From: Prevotellaceae bacterium UBA6974
Lineage (GTDB): Bacteria; Bacteroidota; Bacteroidia; Bacteroidales; Bacteroidaceae
DNA: 22,983 nucleotides
Assembly (NCBI GenBank): GCA_002450165.1
Contig: DJYQ01000003.1
Location: 1-22,983, forward strand
Direction: 5' to 3'
Part shown: positions 15,459 through 22,983 of the stretch, one piece after another
Position numbering within the stretch: the first letter of the stretch is position 1
How the letters are laid out: each line of letters opens with the position of its first letter
Position numbers and translations under genes: made by a program
Notes under the pieces: model-generated
Told to the model about the DNA's origin: nothing
The model's input: only the letters and a program-made list of their open reading frames with translations
Database searches by the model: none

Positions 15459-16709
15459 TTAATGACCTGATTTTTCGGTCAGAAGCACCTCTTCTATCTT
15501 GGTAGCAGTCATCTTGGTAACCTTTACTGTCCATTTACCCAGGTCAATGACCTCGTTCAGTTTCGGGAAACTTTGGTATTCGTGCAGGATAAACCCGCTC
15601 ACGGTCAGATACTCGTCGCTCTCGGGCAGGTTCAGGTCCAAAAGCTCGTTGGCCTTCTCGATTTCCATACGCCCTGACAGGTGACACTCGCCCGTGGGAA
15701 GGCGGCGTGCTATGTAGTTGGTGGTATCGTGTTCGTCCTGTATGTCACCGAATATTTCCTCCACCAGGTCCTCGAGTGTCACGATACCGCTTGTGCCACC
15801 GAACTCGTCAACGACAACCGCCAGTGATTTCTTCTCGTTCATGAAGGTCGTGAGCAGCTTCTGCGCGGTCATTGTCTCCGGGACAATCGGAACAGGCCGT
15901 ATGCAGCGTGTCCAGTCGTCACCGGGTTTCAGTCGGAACATCTCGCTCGAGTGCAGGAAGCCCACTATATCATCAATGTCCTCGCGATATATTATCAGCT
16001 TGGATATGCCGCTGTCAGTGAACTGACTCCGTATCTCTGGCAATTGGGCATCCAGTCCCACGGCTACAATTTCGGTGCGTGGAACGATACATTCCCTGAC
16101 TTTGATGTCACGGAAGGCAAGGGCATTCTGGAACATCTTGACCTCTTCCTCTATGTCATCCTCGTCCTGGATGTTGTCTATGTTGCTTTGTATCAGGTGA
16201 TCCAGATCCGCCTTGCCGAAATTGGCAGGTCTTACATCGCTCTTGACACGCGTGCCCATCATGTACAGTATAGCCGATGACAGACCGCTTGTCAGTCGGC
16301 TCACTGGCCACAGTATGATATAGAACAGCAGTGCCGGAACGGCGCATACACGCAACATTCCGTTCGGGTTGATGCGGAACAGTGTCTTGGGCAGGAACTC
16401 GCCCACGAACAGGACAATGGCGGTGCCTATCAACGTCTGCAATATCAGACCATGTACGATGTGTGCCATCATGATACCATATACCACCAGCGCAATGTTG
16501 TTGCCTACAAGCAGGGTTGACAGGAAATTGCTCTGGTGGCGGTAGAATATGTCTATGATGCGCGAGGTGAAGCCACGCTCCTCGCGTTCTATCTCGAACA
16601 GCATCTTGTTGCTCGATACAAAGGCTATTTCCAGGCCAGAGAAGAAGGCTGAGAAGAGCAAGGCTGCAATGATGCCTGCCACTAATGTATGGTCAAACTG
16701 TATTGTCAT
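15459..16709 (-). CDS. CNNM/CorC (HlyC) family membrane protein
   Basis: The 416-residue inner-membrane protein has the family's three parts. An N-terminal CNNM (DUF21) domain contains about four hydrophobic segments (9-31, 62-85, 89-107, 121-150) and the conserved FFSGLEIAFVSSNK and VGNNIALVVYG stretches. A cytoplasmic CBS pair spans about 203-325 and ends in DEFGGTSGIVTLEDLVEEIFGDI-type sequence. A CorC_HlyC domain follows (about 340-412). Members are linked to Mg2+ or Co2+ efflux; the older name hemolysin is not informative. It starts within the last codons of lptC (4-base ATGA overlap), so the two are translationally coupled. It could be confused with GldE, but the lptC neighbourhood does not suggest that. 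Confidence 0.88.
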   Translation of the reverse strand: MTIQFDHTLVAGIIAALLFSAFFSGLEIAFVSSNKMLFEIEREERGFTSRIIDIFYRHQSNFLSTLLVGNNIALVVYGIMMAHIVHGLILQTLIGTAIVLFVGEFLPKTLFRINPNGMLRVCAVPALLFYIILWPVSRLTSGLSSAILYMMGTRVKSDVRPANFGKADLDHLIQSNIDNIQDEDDIEEEVKMFQNALAFRDIKVRECIVPRTEIVAVGLDAQLPEIRSQFTDSGISKLIIYREDIDDIVGFLHSSEMFRLKPGDDWTRCIRPVPIVPETMTAQKLLTTFMNEKKSLAVVVDEFGGTSGIVTLEDLVEEIFGDIQDEHDTTNYIARRLPTGECHLSGRMEIEKANELLDLNLPESDEYLTVSGFILHEYQSFPKLNEVIDLGKWTVKVTKMTATKIEEVLLTEKSGH

Positions 16710-17416
16710 TTCATGTTCATTATTTTCTGTTTCCCGGGATCAGGTGCCAGCAGCCGCGACCTCTGCTCCTGTGTCTGTACTGTACTGTCCTCCTGTGCAG
16801 GCGCAGGTTCCTCGCCGTAGCCTTCGGCATCGGATGTAGGAAAATCTCCAACCGAGTTCCTGACATTGTATCTGGTCATGTCCTCGTTGCTACGGAACTC
16901 GGTTCCGTGCAGCGTACGCTCGGGAGTGATTATCTCCATGGGGCAGTGGTTCCACATCTCATGCTCCCTCAGGTCCCAATACAGCATTTCGGTGTTGAAG
17001 ACCGTACCCTCGATATTACGTACCCGTACTCGGCCACGCAGTTCCCACAGTTTCTGTTCATGCAGGTAGGCTGTGTCGGCCTGGACATACAGGTCAACGT
17101 GGAATTTGTTGTCCAGTCGCAGCATCAGCAGGCCTTTGTTGAATTTCCACGTAGGTTGCTTGCCATCACTCATGTATATGTCCCACTCCTCGGCAACCAT
17201 GTGGTAGCGAATCATCCCCGAGTCGGATATCAGCGTGCTGATTCCGATCGAGTGCATAAAGGGTACCGAGTCCCGGTCATCTACGGCCTCGGCTGTATGC
17301 TCTACAGTATGCGTGCATGACCAGAATACCGGTACAGTGCACAATGCGGCAAGCGCCAATGCCAGATGGCGAAGTATGATGGTATGGGAGATGCGTTTGG
17401 AACTGTCGGGGTCCAT
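16706..17416 (-). CDS. lptC: LPS export protein LptC
   Basis: The 236-residue protein fits LptC, the bitopic periplasmic part of the Lpt machine that passes lipopolysaccharide from LptBFG to LptA. A hydrophobic segment at about 15-33 ends in FWSC (C34), which could be a lipobox or simply the end of a membrane anchor. Residues 45-200 form the expected beta-jellyroll-like region, with repeated short strands (MIRYHMVAEEWDIY, TEMLYWDLREHEMW, EIITPERTLHGTEFRSN). The C-terminal 40 residues are polar and probably disordered. It follows the outer-membrane protein gene by 22 bases and overlaps the CNNM gene by 4 bases, so all three are likely cotranscribed. Confidence 0.82.
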   Translation of the reverse strand: MDPDSSKRISHTIILRHLALALAALCTVPVFWSCTHTVEHTAEAVDDRDSVPFMHSIGISTLISDSGMIRYHMVAEEWDIYMSDGKQPTWKFNKGLLMLRLDNKFHVDLYVQADTAYLHEQKLWELRGRVRVRNIEGTVFNTEMLYWDLREHEMWNHCPMEIITPERTLHGTEFRSNEDMTRYNVRNSVGDFPTSDAEGYGEEPAPAQEDSTVQTQEQRSRLLAPDPGKQKIMNMK

Positions 17417-17438
17417 TACTGGAGTCTCGGGGGAAAAA

Positions 17439-18812
17439 TTACTGGATTTTGTACTTCATGAACCAGCGTTCGTTGAACGAAACGCCCAGATTTATAACAA
17501 AATAGTTCTCTGTTATCAGAGACATATCAGCAGGGGCACGGCGCAACCACTGCAAACCGATGTTGATGGTCGGGTGTATGCCTGCCTTGCGGTTGATCAA
17601 ATTGTTTATCGGGAATCCTGCACCTACACTTACGCTCGTTTCGCTCGGGCCGTCATACTTGCCGAATACCATGTATGGTGTAGTGTATGATACACCCATG
17701 CGGTACTTGACACGGTTGAAGTATCCACGCATGGCCATAGGGTTGGGAGTCCATTCCACACCAGCCTTTATCTGACTGCTGTTGCGGTACGAACCTTTCA
17801 AGCTATGGTATGTGACACCCTCGGTAGTGGCAATCATAGTCGGTACGCGACAACTGCCCCATCCGGTGAACGAGTAGTCAGCGGAAACCAGCAGGTTGTT
17901 CTTGTGCTGCCATCCCAGTCCGCCCGAATATTTCATTGGCAGGTCAAAGGCATTCTTGTCTATGTCCACAGTCAGCGTATCTCCGCTGTCCATATAGCGT
18001 AGCAGAAAACCCTCACCGCCGTACGAGTGTCCCAGCGCAACGGTTGCGCCTATTGTCAGCCAGTCCTTGCGCGACAAGCGCAGGGCATACTGTGCGCCAA
18101 AGTCCAGTTGGTATGTGGTTGCGCTGGCAGTCGAGACATAGTTGAAACCATTGCTGTCCGTCATCGAGAATCCGTGAATCAGGTAGTGCGTATAGCCGCC
18201 CCACAGGATATTGACATGCATACCCAGGCTCAAGCCGGCAAAGGTTTTCCAACCTATGCCTGCAAATGCCTTGCGCAGGCCTCCCGAGCCCGAATGCGAC
18301 GATGTGCTGGTGACTGCCTCTCCGGTAATCAGGTCCCTATATACATTGCCGTCTGTAGTGGCAAAACTGTATCCTACAGTTGTGTAGGGCTTGAAACCGA
18401 ACGAGATGCCCAGGTTCCTGCGCAGGCGGAATCCGGCAATTATGTAGTCAAAACTGGCATTGCGTATATTCTTGCTTGTAGTTACGTTGCTCATACGCCC
18501 GAAACTGCCGCTCATGCCCACGTCCAGAATGAAGGACAGCGAATCGATATATGCGTACGAGGCGGGGTTTATCGTATTCAGGCGGTTTCCCGAGGGTAGG
18601 GCTACACCCACACCGCCCATTGCACGGCTCCACCCCTGTGTGTCATCGTTCAGCAGACCCATGCCAACCTGTGAATACGAGGAGTTGCTCCCTCCGGACT
18701 GTGCCAGTGCCTGTCCTGCATTCATAAGCATGATGACAATGGCCAGGACGGATGCTGTTTTCTGTATATGTACCTTGTGTGCCAACTTTTCAGAAATAGT
18801 TATATTGCGCAT
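17439..18812 (-). CDS. Outer-membrane beta-barrel protein (OMPP1/FadL-like)
   Basis: With the ATG at 18812 the product has 457 residues: a signal peptide ending at ALA (about residue 37), then many alternating amphipathic beta strands. Features near the N-terminus of the mature protein (GWSRAMGGVGVALPSGNRLNTINPASYA) resemble Bacteroidetes OMPP1/FadL/TodX-type proteins, whose better-known members import hydrophobic compounds. The C-terminus (VINLGVSFNERWFMKYKI) fits a last barrel strand. The substrate is unknown. It heads a unit with lptC and the CNNM gene. The start is uncertain: the promoter box at 18814-18821 lies 1 base before this ATG, so a TTG at 18785, giving a normal 28-residue signal peptide, is a serious alternative. 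Confidence 0.75.
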   Translation of the reverse strand: MRNITISEKLAHKVHIQKTASVLAIVIMLMNAGQALAQSGGSNSSYSQVGMGLLNDDTQGWSRAMGGVGVALPSGNRLNTINPASYAYIDSLSFILDVGMSGSFGRMSNVTTSKNIRNASFDYIIAGFRLRRNLGISFGFKPYTTVGYSFATTDGNVYRDLITGEAVTSTSSHSGSGGLRKAFAGIGWKTFAGLSLGMHVNILWGGYTHYLIHGFSMTDSNGFNYVSTASATTYQLDFGAQYALRLSRKDWLTIGATVALGHSYGGEGFLLRYMDSGDTLTVDIDKNAFDLPMKYSGGLGWQHKNNLLVSADYSFTGWGSCRVPTMIATTEGVTYHSLKGSYRNSSQIKAGVEWTPNPMAMRGYFNRVKYRMGVSYTTPYMVFGKYDGPSETSVSVGAGFPINNLINRKAGIHPTINIGLQWLRRAPADMSLITENYFVINLGVSFNERWFMKYKIQ

Positions 18813-18813
18813 A

Positions 18814-18845
18814 CAAAGGTACAATATTTGTTGTAATTACCCAAA
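18814..18845 (-). promoter_or_regulatory. Promoter of the outer-membrane protein/lptC unit
   Basis: On the minus strand, TTTG (18845-18842) and TACCTTTG (18821-18814) are separated by 20 bases, a full Bacteroidetes promoter. The predicted transcription start (about 18806-18808) lies inside the codons following the ATG at 18812, which argues for a downstream start codon. Confidence 0.7.
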
Positions 18846-18926
18846 ATCGACTTTGCCTAAAACAGTCCAGCACCTTATTTTATATATATTTTTAACGTGT
18901 CTGTGTATTTTCCCGTCTTTTTTTTC

Positions 18927-18934
18927 TACCTTTG
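18927..18934 (+). promoter_or_regulatory. -7 box (TACCTTTG) directly before the DUF4105 gene
   Basis: TACCTTTG ends 6 bases before the ATG at 18941. The expected transcription start therefore falls on or next to the start codon, predicting a leaderless message. The -33 element is imperfect (TGTG at 21 bases). Confidence 0.6.
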
Positions 18935-18940
18935 CGCCCG

Positions 18941-20122
18941 ATGAAGCGTATAGTATTCTTTCTGCTGATGTCTGTAAGCGTGCTTCTGGCAGTTGCCCAG
19001 GGACCTTCGCGGACCGAGGTCAGCGTCATTACCTGCAGTCCCGGGGACGAAGTCTATTCTCTCTATGGACATACTGCTATCCGCCTCAGGGACGAGGCAC
19101 GTGGGCTTGACCTTGCAGTCAACTACGGCGTGTTCGATTTCAATACCGACCATTTTGTGTGGAAGTTTGTACTGGGCGAGACCGACTATATGTGCATGGC
19201 TGTTCCCTGGGAAGCCTTCATTGCCGAATATCGTTACAGGGGCAGTTCGGTCAAAGCTCAGGTGCTGAACCTGACCGCAGAGGAGACGGATTCCCTTGTC
19301 CATTATCTGGAATGGAACCTGAAACCCGACAACTGCATATACAGGTACAATTACCTGACCGATAACTGCACCTTGCGTGTCATGAACTGTATTGAACGGG
19401 CCGTCAGTGGCAGGATAGTCTATTCATGGGACTCCGACAGGCTGACTTACCGAGATATAATACACAGCTACACCGCAGGTTCGCCATGGGCTCAGGTCGG
19501 AAACGACATACTGCTGGGATGCGATGTGGATACAATCCTGTCACCGCGTGCCAAGTGCTTTGTTCCTGACTATTACAGCAATGCACTGAGCGGTGCCCTT
19601 GTCCGTGACCTGGTTGCCGATACACGTCCCTTGGTCCGCCGTACCGAGACCTTGCTCAAAGCTGCCAGTCCTGCAGCAGGAACTGCAGATAGGCGGGACT
19701 CGTTCCCCGTTTCGCCACGTATTGCCGTATGGGGGCTGTTCGCAATCTTGCTTCTCATACTTCTTGCCGAGTATAAGACGGGATACATGCTGTGGCCCTT
19801 GGACTTTGTCCTGATGACCGCTCATGGCATCGCAGGTGTGATACTGTTGTTCGTGTTCCTCTTCTCACAGCATCCCACACTGGATACCAACTGGCAGGTA
19901 TGGCTTCTCAATCCGCTGCCGCTTGTCGCAATGCCCTTTGCCATCAAGGCTGCATATAGAAACCAATGCTGTGCATGGCACTATGTCATGGCGGCAATGA
20001 TACTGTCGTTCCTGGTCTTTGCACCATGGATTCCGCAGAAATATTCAGCAATAACGATACCCTTGGCACTGGCTTTGGCTACAAGGCCTGTGTCCTACAT
20101 CATACGATATAGCCGTGACTGA
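18941..20122 (+). CDS. DUF4105 (Lnb N-terminal-like) membrane protein
   Basis: The 393-residue product has a signal peptide or N-terminal anchor (residues 1-20, ending AVAQ) and a periplasmic DUF4105 domain (about 25-230). This domain contains the conserved SLYGHTAIRL (H44), NYGVFDF and NYLTDNCTLR (C143) blocks. The His and Cys suggest a papain-like fold or hydrolase, but no activity is established that I know of. About five membrane segments fill residues 255-390. The ATG at 18941 was chosen over an in-frame TTG nine bases upstream, because that TTG lies inside the TACCTTTG promoter box and the ATG gives a better signal peptide. It overlaps the next gene by 8 bases. The role is unknown; the secA neighbourhood suggests envelope or export. 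Confidence 0.8.
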   Translation: MKRIVFFLLMSVSVLLAVAQGPSRTEVSVITCSPGDEVYSLYGHTAIRLRDEARGLDLAVNYGVFDFNTDHFVWKFVLGETDYMCMAVPWEAFIAEYRYRGSSVKAQVLNLTAEETDSLVHYLEWNLKPDNCIYRYNYLTDNCTLRVMNCIERAVSGRIVYSWDSDRLTYRDIIHSYTAGSPWAQVGNDILLGCDVDTILSPRAKCFVPDYYSNALSGALVRDLVADTRPLVRRTETLLKAASPAAGTADRRDSFPVSPRIAVWGLFAILLLILLAEYKTGYMLWPLDFVLMTAHGIAGVILLFVFLFSQHPTLDTNWQVWLLNPLPLVAMPFAIKAAYRNQCCAWHYVMAAMILSFLVFAPWIPQKYSAITIPLALALATRPVSYIIRYSRD

Positions 20123-21704
20123 TAACAGAATTTCTACACACAGGTTGCTTGCCACCGTGGCCATGCTGGCTGCTATGTGCGGAGCCGAGGCCCAGATTGC
20201 CCCCGAGTTGCCGCGTGTCGTTGTGAGCATAATGATAGACCAGCTGCGTACCGACTATATGGAGGCATTCTCGTCCCTGTACGGTACACGTGGCTTCCGA
20301 CGGCTTATGAACGAGGGACGCTCGTACAGTCAGGTCGAATACCCCTTCGCAAGCCCCGACCGTGCCAGTGCCGTTGCTTGCTTTGTAAGCGGAACCTCGC
20401 CATACGACAACGGCATTCCGTCGCAACGCTGGCTGGACCGCCAGACCCTGCGTCCCATATATTGCGTGGACGACAGCCGTTACAGCGGCAATCTTACGGC
20501 TGAGTGTTCGTCGGCCAATCGCATGACCGTATCGACCATGGGTGACGAGCTCAAGATAGCAACCGAGGGCAAGGCCATCGTCCTCAGTGTGGCACCTCAG
20601 CGAGATGCGGCTGTCCTGCAAGCAGGACACGCGGCTGATGCCTGTTTCTGGCTCAACGACCTTACGGGTCAGTGGTGTTCCAGCAGTTACTACGGCACTT
20701 TCCCGCAGTGGGCGCTGGCATACAACAACACCTTGTCACCTGCACGCTATCTCAGTCAGAAGGTCTGGGTTCCGTCAAACGACCTGGTAGGCAATTTCAA
20801 CTATTTCATAGGCGGCAGTGTAAACAAACCCTTCTCCCACCATTTCAGGGGCGAAAGGGCATACCGCCAGATGAAGGCAAGTCCCATTGTCAACGACGAG
20901 GTCAACCGCTTTGCGCTGCAGAGCATGCAGATGACCGGCATGGGCGTTGACAATGTCACCGACATGCTTATGCTCACGTACTATGCAGGCAATTTTGACC
21001 ACGCTTCGGCACAGGAATGTCCCATGGAACTGCAGGATACCTATGTCCGTCTGGACAAGGCCCTGGGCGAGATGATGGATGCTGTTGAGAGTCGCGTAGG
21101 AAAGGGCAGGGCATTGTTCATCGTCACAAGCACTGGTTACAGCGATGCCCCCAAGAGCACGGATTTGGCCAAATACCGTATTCCGACCGGAACCTTTGAC
21201 ATGACCAAGGCGCAGATGCTGCTCAATATGTACCTGATAGCAGTGTACGGACAAGGGCAGTGGGTCGAGACGACGCTCAATGACGAGATATACCTCAACC
21301 TCAAGCTCATGGAGCAGAGGAACGTCAACCACAGCGAGGCACTGGACCGGAGCGCATCATTCCTAATACAGATGGCAGGCGTCAAGGACGTCTATACCAG
21401 CAAGCGACTGTCCCTGGGCAGTTCGGCCACCGAGGCGTCCCGCCTGCGTAACGGATACAATCCACACTGTTCGGGCGATATTATCATACAGGTCAACCCC
21501 GGATGGGTACTGCTTAACAGCTCGACACACGAGGAACGCGTCTCGCGCGAGACCTATATGGGTTTCCCTCTGTTCTTCCTCGGGACCAATATCCTGAGCG
21601 AGAAGGTCGAGACTTCCGTAACGATAGACCGCGTTGCGCCCACTGTCACACAAGCCCTCAGGATACGCGCCCCAAACGGCTGTGCACAGAGACCGTTGTT
21701 CTGA
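20115..21704 (+). CDS. PafA-like alkaline phosphatase superfamily protein, probably inactive
   Basis: The 529-residue exported protein has a signal peptide (residues 1-27, ending AEAQ). It shows the PafA-type framework: VVVSIMIDQLRTDYM (D42), GFRRLMNEG, VSGTSPYDNGIPS, DTYVRLDKALGEMM, then GYNPHCSGDIIIQVNPG and STHEE (H472). The region that normally holds the Thr nucleophile and GPGH is replaced by ASPDRAS around 79-85. The usual ADHG metal site reads TSTG (S339, T340). D42 and H472 are the only ligands I can still place. It is therefore probably a pseudoenzyme or has a changed activity. It begins with GTG inside the end of the DUF4105 gene and is followed by secA after 35 bases. Confidence 0.75.
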   Translation: MTDNRISTHRLLATVAMLAAMCGAEAQIAPELPRVVVSIMIDQLRTDYMEAFSSLYGTRGFRRLMNEGRSYSQVEYPFASPDRASAVACFVSGTSPYDNGIPSQRWLDRQTLRPIYCVDDSRYSGNLTAECSSANRMTVSTMGDELKIATEGKAIVLSVAPQRDAAVLQAGHAADACFWLNDLTGQWCSSSYYGTFPQWALAYNNTLSPARYLSQKVWVPSNDLVGNFNYFIGGSVNKPFSHHFRGERAYRQMKASPIVNDEVNRFALQSMQMTGMGVDNVTDMLMLTYYAGNFDHASAQECPMELQDTYVRLDKALGEMMDAVESRVGKGRALFIVTSTGYSDAPKSTDLAKYRIPTGTFDMTKAQMLLNMYLIAVYGQGQWVETTLNDEIYLNLKLMEQRNVNHSEALDRSASFLIQMAGVKDVYTSKRLSLGSSATEASRLRNGYNPHCSGDIIIQVNPGWVLLNSSTHEERVSRETYMGFPLFFLGTNILSEKVETSVTIDRVAPTVTQALRIRAPNGCAQRPLF

Positions 21705-21739
21705 TTAAGTAAAACCTGCAAGTAAAACGAAATAAGATT

Positions 21740-22983
21740 ATGGATATAGGAAAAATATTGGTAAAACTGTTCGGTGACAAGAAGTCCCGAGACCTGAAGG
21801 CTTACAAACCATTGGTGGATGCCGTGCTGGAAAAATATCCCGCCATCGATGCACTGAGCAATGACGAGTTGCGTGCACGGGTGCAGGAGATACGTGCTCA
21901 GATTGCCGGCAAGGCAGCAGACCTGCGTGCACGGATTGCAGAAATCAAGTCACGCATTCCCGAGACCGAGATACAGGATCGTGCCCCACTCTTCCACGAG
22001 ATAGACAAGCTGGAGAAGGATGTACTGGAAATACTGGAGAAGGAATTGGACGAGGTGCGTCCCGAAGTATTTGCCATTGTCAAGAGCACCGCACGCCGCT
22101 TCACCGAGAACGAGGAGGTACGTGTTAAGGCTACCCAGTTTGACCGTGACCTGGCTGCCAGTCACGACTTTGTTGATATAGACGGCGATACCGCAGTATA
22201 TCACAACCACTGGATTGCCGGTGGTAACGAAACCGTATGGGCAATGGTACATTTCGATGTACAGCTCTTTGGCGGAACCGTGTTGCATCAGGGCAAGATT
22301 GCCGAGATGTTCACTGGTGAGGGTAAGACTCTGACTGCCACGCTACCCGTCTTTCTCAATGCATTGACAGGCAACGGCGTACACGTTGTCACCGTCAACG
22401 ACTATCTTGCCAAGCGTGACTCCGAATGGATGGGTCCCATCTATATGTTCCATGGACTCAGCGTGGACTGCATCGACAAGCACGAGCCCAACAGCGAGGC
22501 ACGCCGTCAGGCATATCTGGCAGACATTACCTTTGGTACCAATAACGAGTTTGGCTTCGACTATCTGCGCGACAACATGGCACAGGATCCCCGTGACCTG
22601 GTTCAGCGTGGCCACAACTTCGCCATAGTAGATGAGGTTGACTCGGTGCTTATCGACGATGCACGTACCCCGTTGATTATCTCCGGTCCTGTTCCCAAGG
22701 GCGATGACCAGATGTTCGAGGAATACCAGCCATTGGTAGAGCGTCTTGTGGGCGTTCAGCGCACACTTGCCACACAGTATCTTGCCGAGGCCAAGAAACT
22801 GATAGGCGAGGGTACCGAGAAGAATGACAAGAACATGACGGCCGAGGGTTTCCTTTCTCTCTTCCGCAGTTTCAAGGCACTGCCCAAGAACAAGGCCCTG
22901 ATCAAATATCTCTCCGAGCCTGGAATCAAGGCAGGCCTCCTCAGTACCGAGGATATATACATGGAGAACAACAACCGCCGTAT
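21740..22983 (+). CDS. secA: Preprotein translocase ATPase SecA (5' part)
   Basis: The first 414 codons are present and the gene runs off the right edge; SecA in this phylum is about 1,100 residues. The product powers post-translational export through SecYEG. Visible features are the N-terminal helix (DIGKILVKLFGDKKSRDLK), the Walker A motif GEGKT at 193-197 within AEMFTGEGKTLTATLP, VTVNDYLAKRDSEWMGP, TFGTNNEFGFDYLRDNM, and the DEAD-box Walker B VDEVDSVLIDDARTPLIISG. A Bacteroidetes-type insertion rich in charged residues follows near residue 70. The ATG at 21740 gives the usual SecA N-terminus and lies 35 bases after the preceding gene. No promoter box was found in the gap, so cotranscription is likely. 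Confidence 0.95.
   Translation, partial: MDIGKILVKLFGDKKSRDLKAYKPLVDAVLEKYPAIDALSNDELRARVQEIRAQIAGKAADLRARIAEIKSRIPETEIQDRAPLFHEIDKLEKDVLEILEKELDEVRPEVFAIVKSTARRFTENEEVRVKATQFDRDLAASHDFVDIDGDTAVYHNHWIAGGNETVWAMVHFDVQLFGGTVLHQGKIAEMFTGEGKTLTATLPVFLNALTGNGVHVVTVNDYLAKRDSEWMGPIYMFHGLSVDCIDKHEPNSEARRQAYLADITFGTNNEFGFDYLRDNMAQDPRDLVQRGHNFAIVDEVDSVLIDDARTPLIISGPVPKGDDQMFEEYQPLVERLVGVQRTLATQYLAEAKKLIGEGTEKNDKNMTAEGFLSLFRSFKALPKNKALIKYLSEPGIKAGLLSTEDIYMENNNRR

Noticed and set aside
15459..16709. Naming the CNNM/CorC gene gldE
   Set aside because: GldE belongs to the same superfamily, but I see no gliding or neighbouring gldE-context genes; the safer family name is used.
16685..17320. 211-codon open frame on the plus strand opposite lptC
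   Set aside because: The minus strand encodes LptC with proper operon spacing; the plus frame has no signal, domain or promoter.

Overview
The window looks like chromosomal DNA of a Bacteroidales bacterium, most probably Prevotella or a close relative. The reasons are the gene families (Bacteroidetes-type IlvC, SecA and acyl-ACP thioesterase), the short MKK...P...LAGS peptide, the PafA-like and DUF4105 genes beside secA, and several promoters with the Bacteroidetes -7 box TAnnTTTG. Starts lack good Shine-Dalgarno sequences and sit in AT-rich context. No rRNA, tRNA, CRISPR array, transposase or phage gene was seen.

Layout. (1) 1-6285, minus strand: two copies of a two-gene cassette. Each has a large secreted repeat-type protein (841 aa and 994 aa) followed by a short peptide gene (70 aa; the second copy is cut by the window edge). 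The first short gene is followed by a strong terminator, and each large gene has its own TAnnTTTG box. The outer parts of the two large genes are nearly identical and the middles are unrelated. (2) 6286-6816: intergenic, with a seven-unit 11-bp tandem repeat and a strong promoter for the next operon. (3) 6817-13105, plus strand: branched-chain amino acid operon ilvD-ilvB-ilvN-acyl-ACP thioesterase-ilvC, closed by a bidirectional terminator. (4) 13174-18812, minus strand: envelope genes, in transcription order an outer-membrane beta-barrel protein, LptC, a CNNM/CorC-type membrane protein and a PpiD/SurA-like periplasmic chaperone with its own promoter box. (5) 18941-22983, plus strand: a DUF4105 protein, a PafA-like protein that appears to have lost its catalytic residues, and the start of secA.

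How the parts work together. IlvB/IlvN make acetolactate or acetohydroxybutyrate, IlvC reduces and isomerises it, and IlvD dehydrates the diol to the 2-keto acid precursors of valine, isoleucine and leucine. The thioesterase in the same operon releases fatty acids from ACP, which hints at coordination with (possibly branched) fatty acid supply. The two divergent clusters at 13-23 kb both serve the cell envelope: LPS transport, outer-membrane protein folding and Sec export.

Least explained items: the duplicated large-protein/short-peptide cassette; a CxxCxxCxxC N-terminal extension on IlvN; the apparent pseudo-phosphatase before secA; and promoter boxes that almost touch the start codons at 18.8-18.9 kb. 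Everything here was read by eye, with no database search, so family names rest on recognised motifs.
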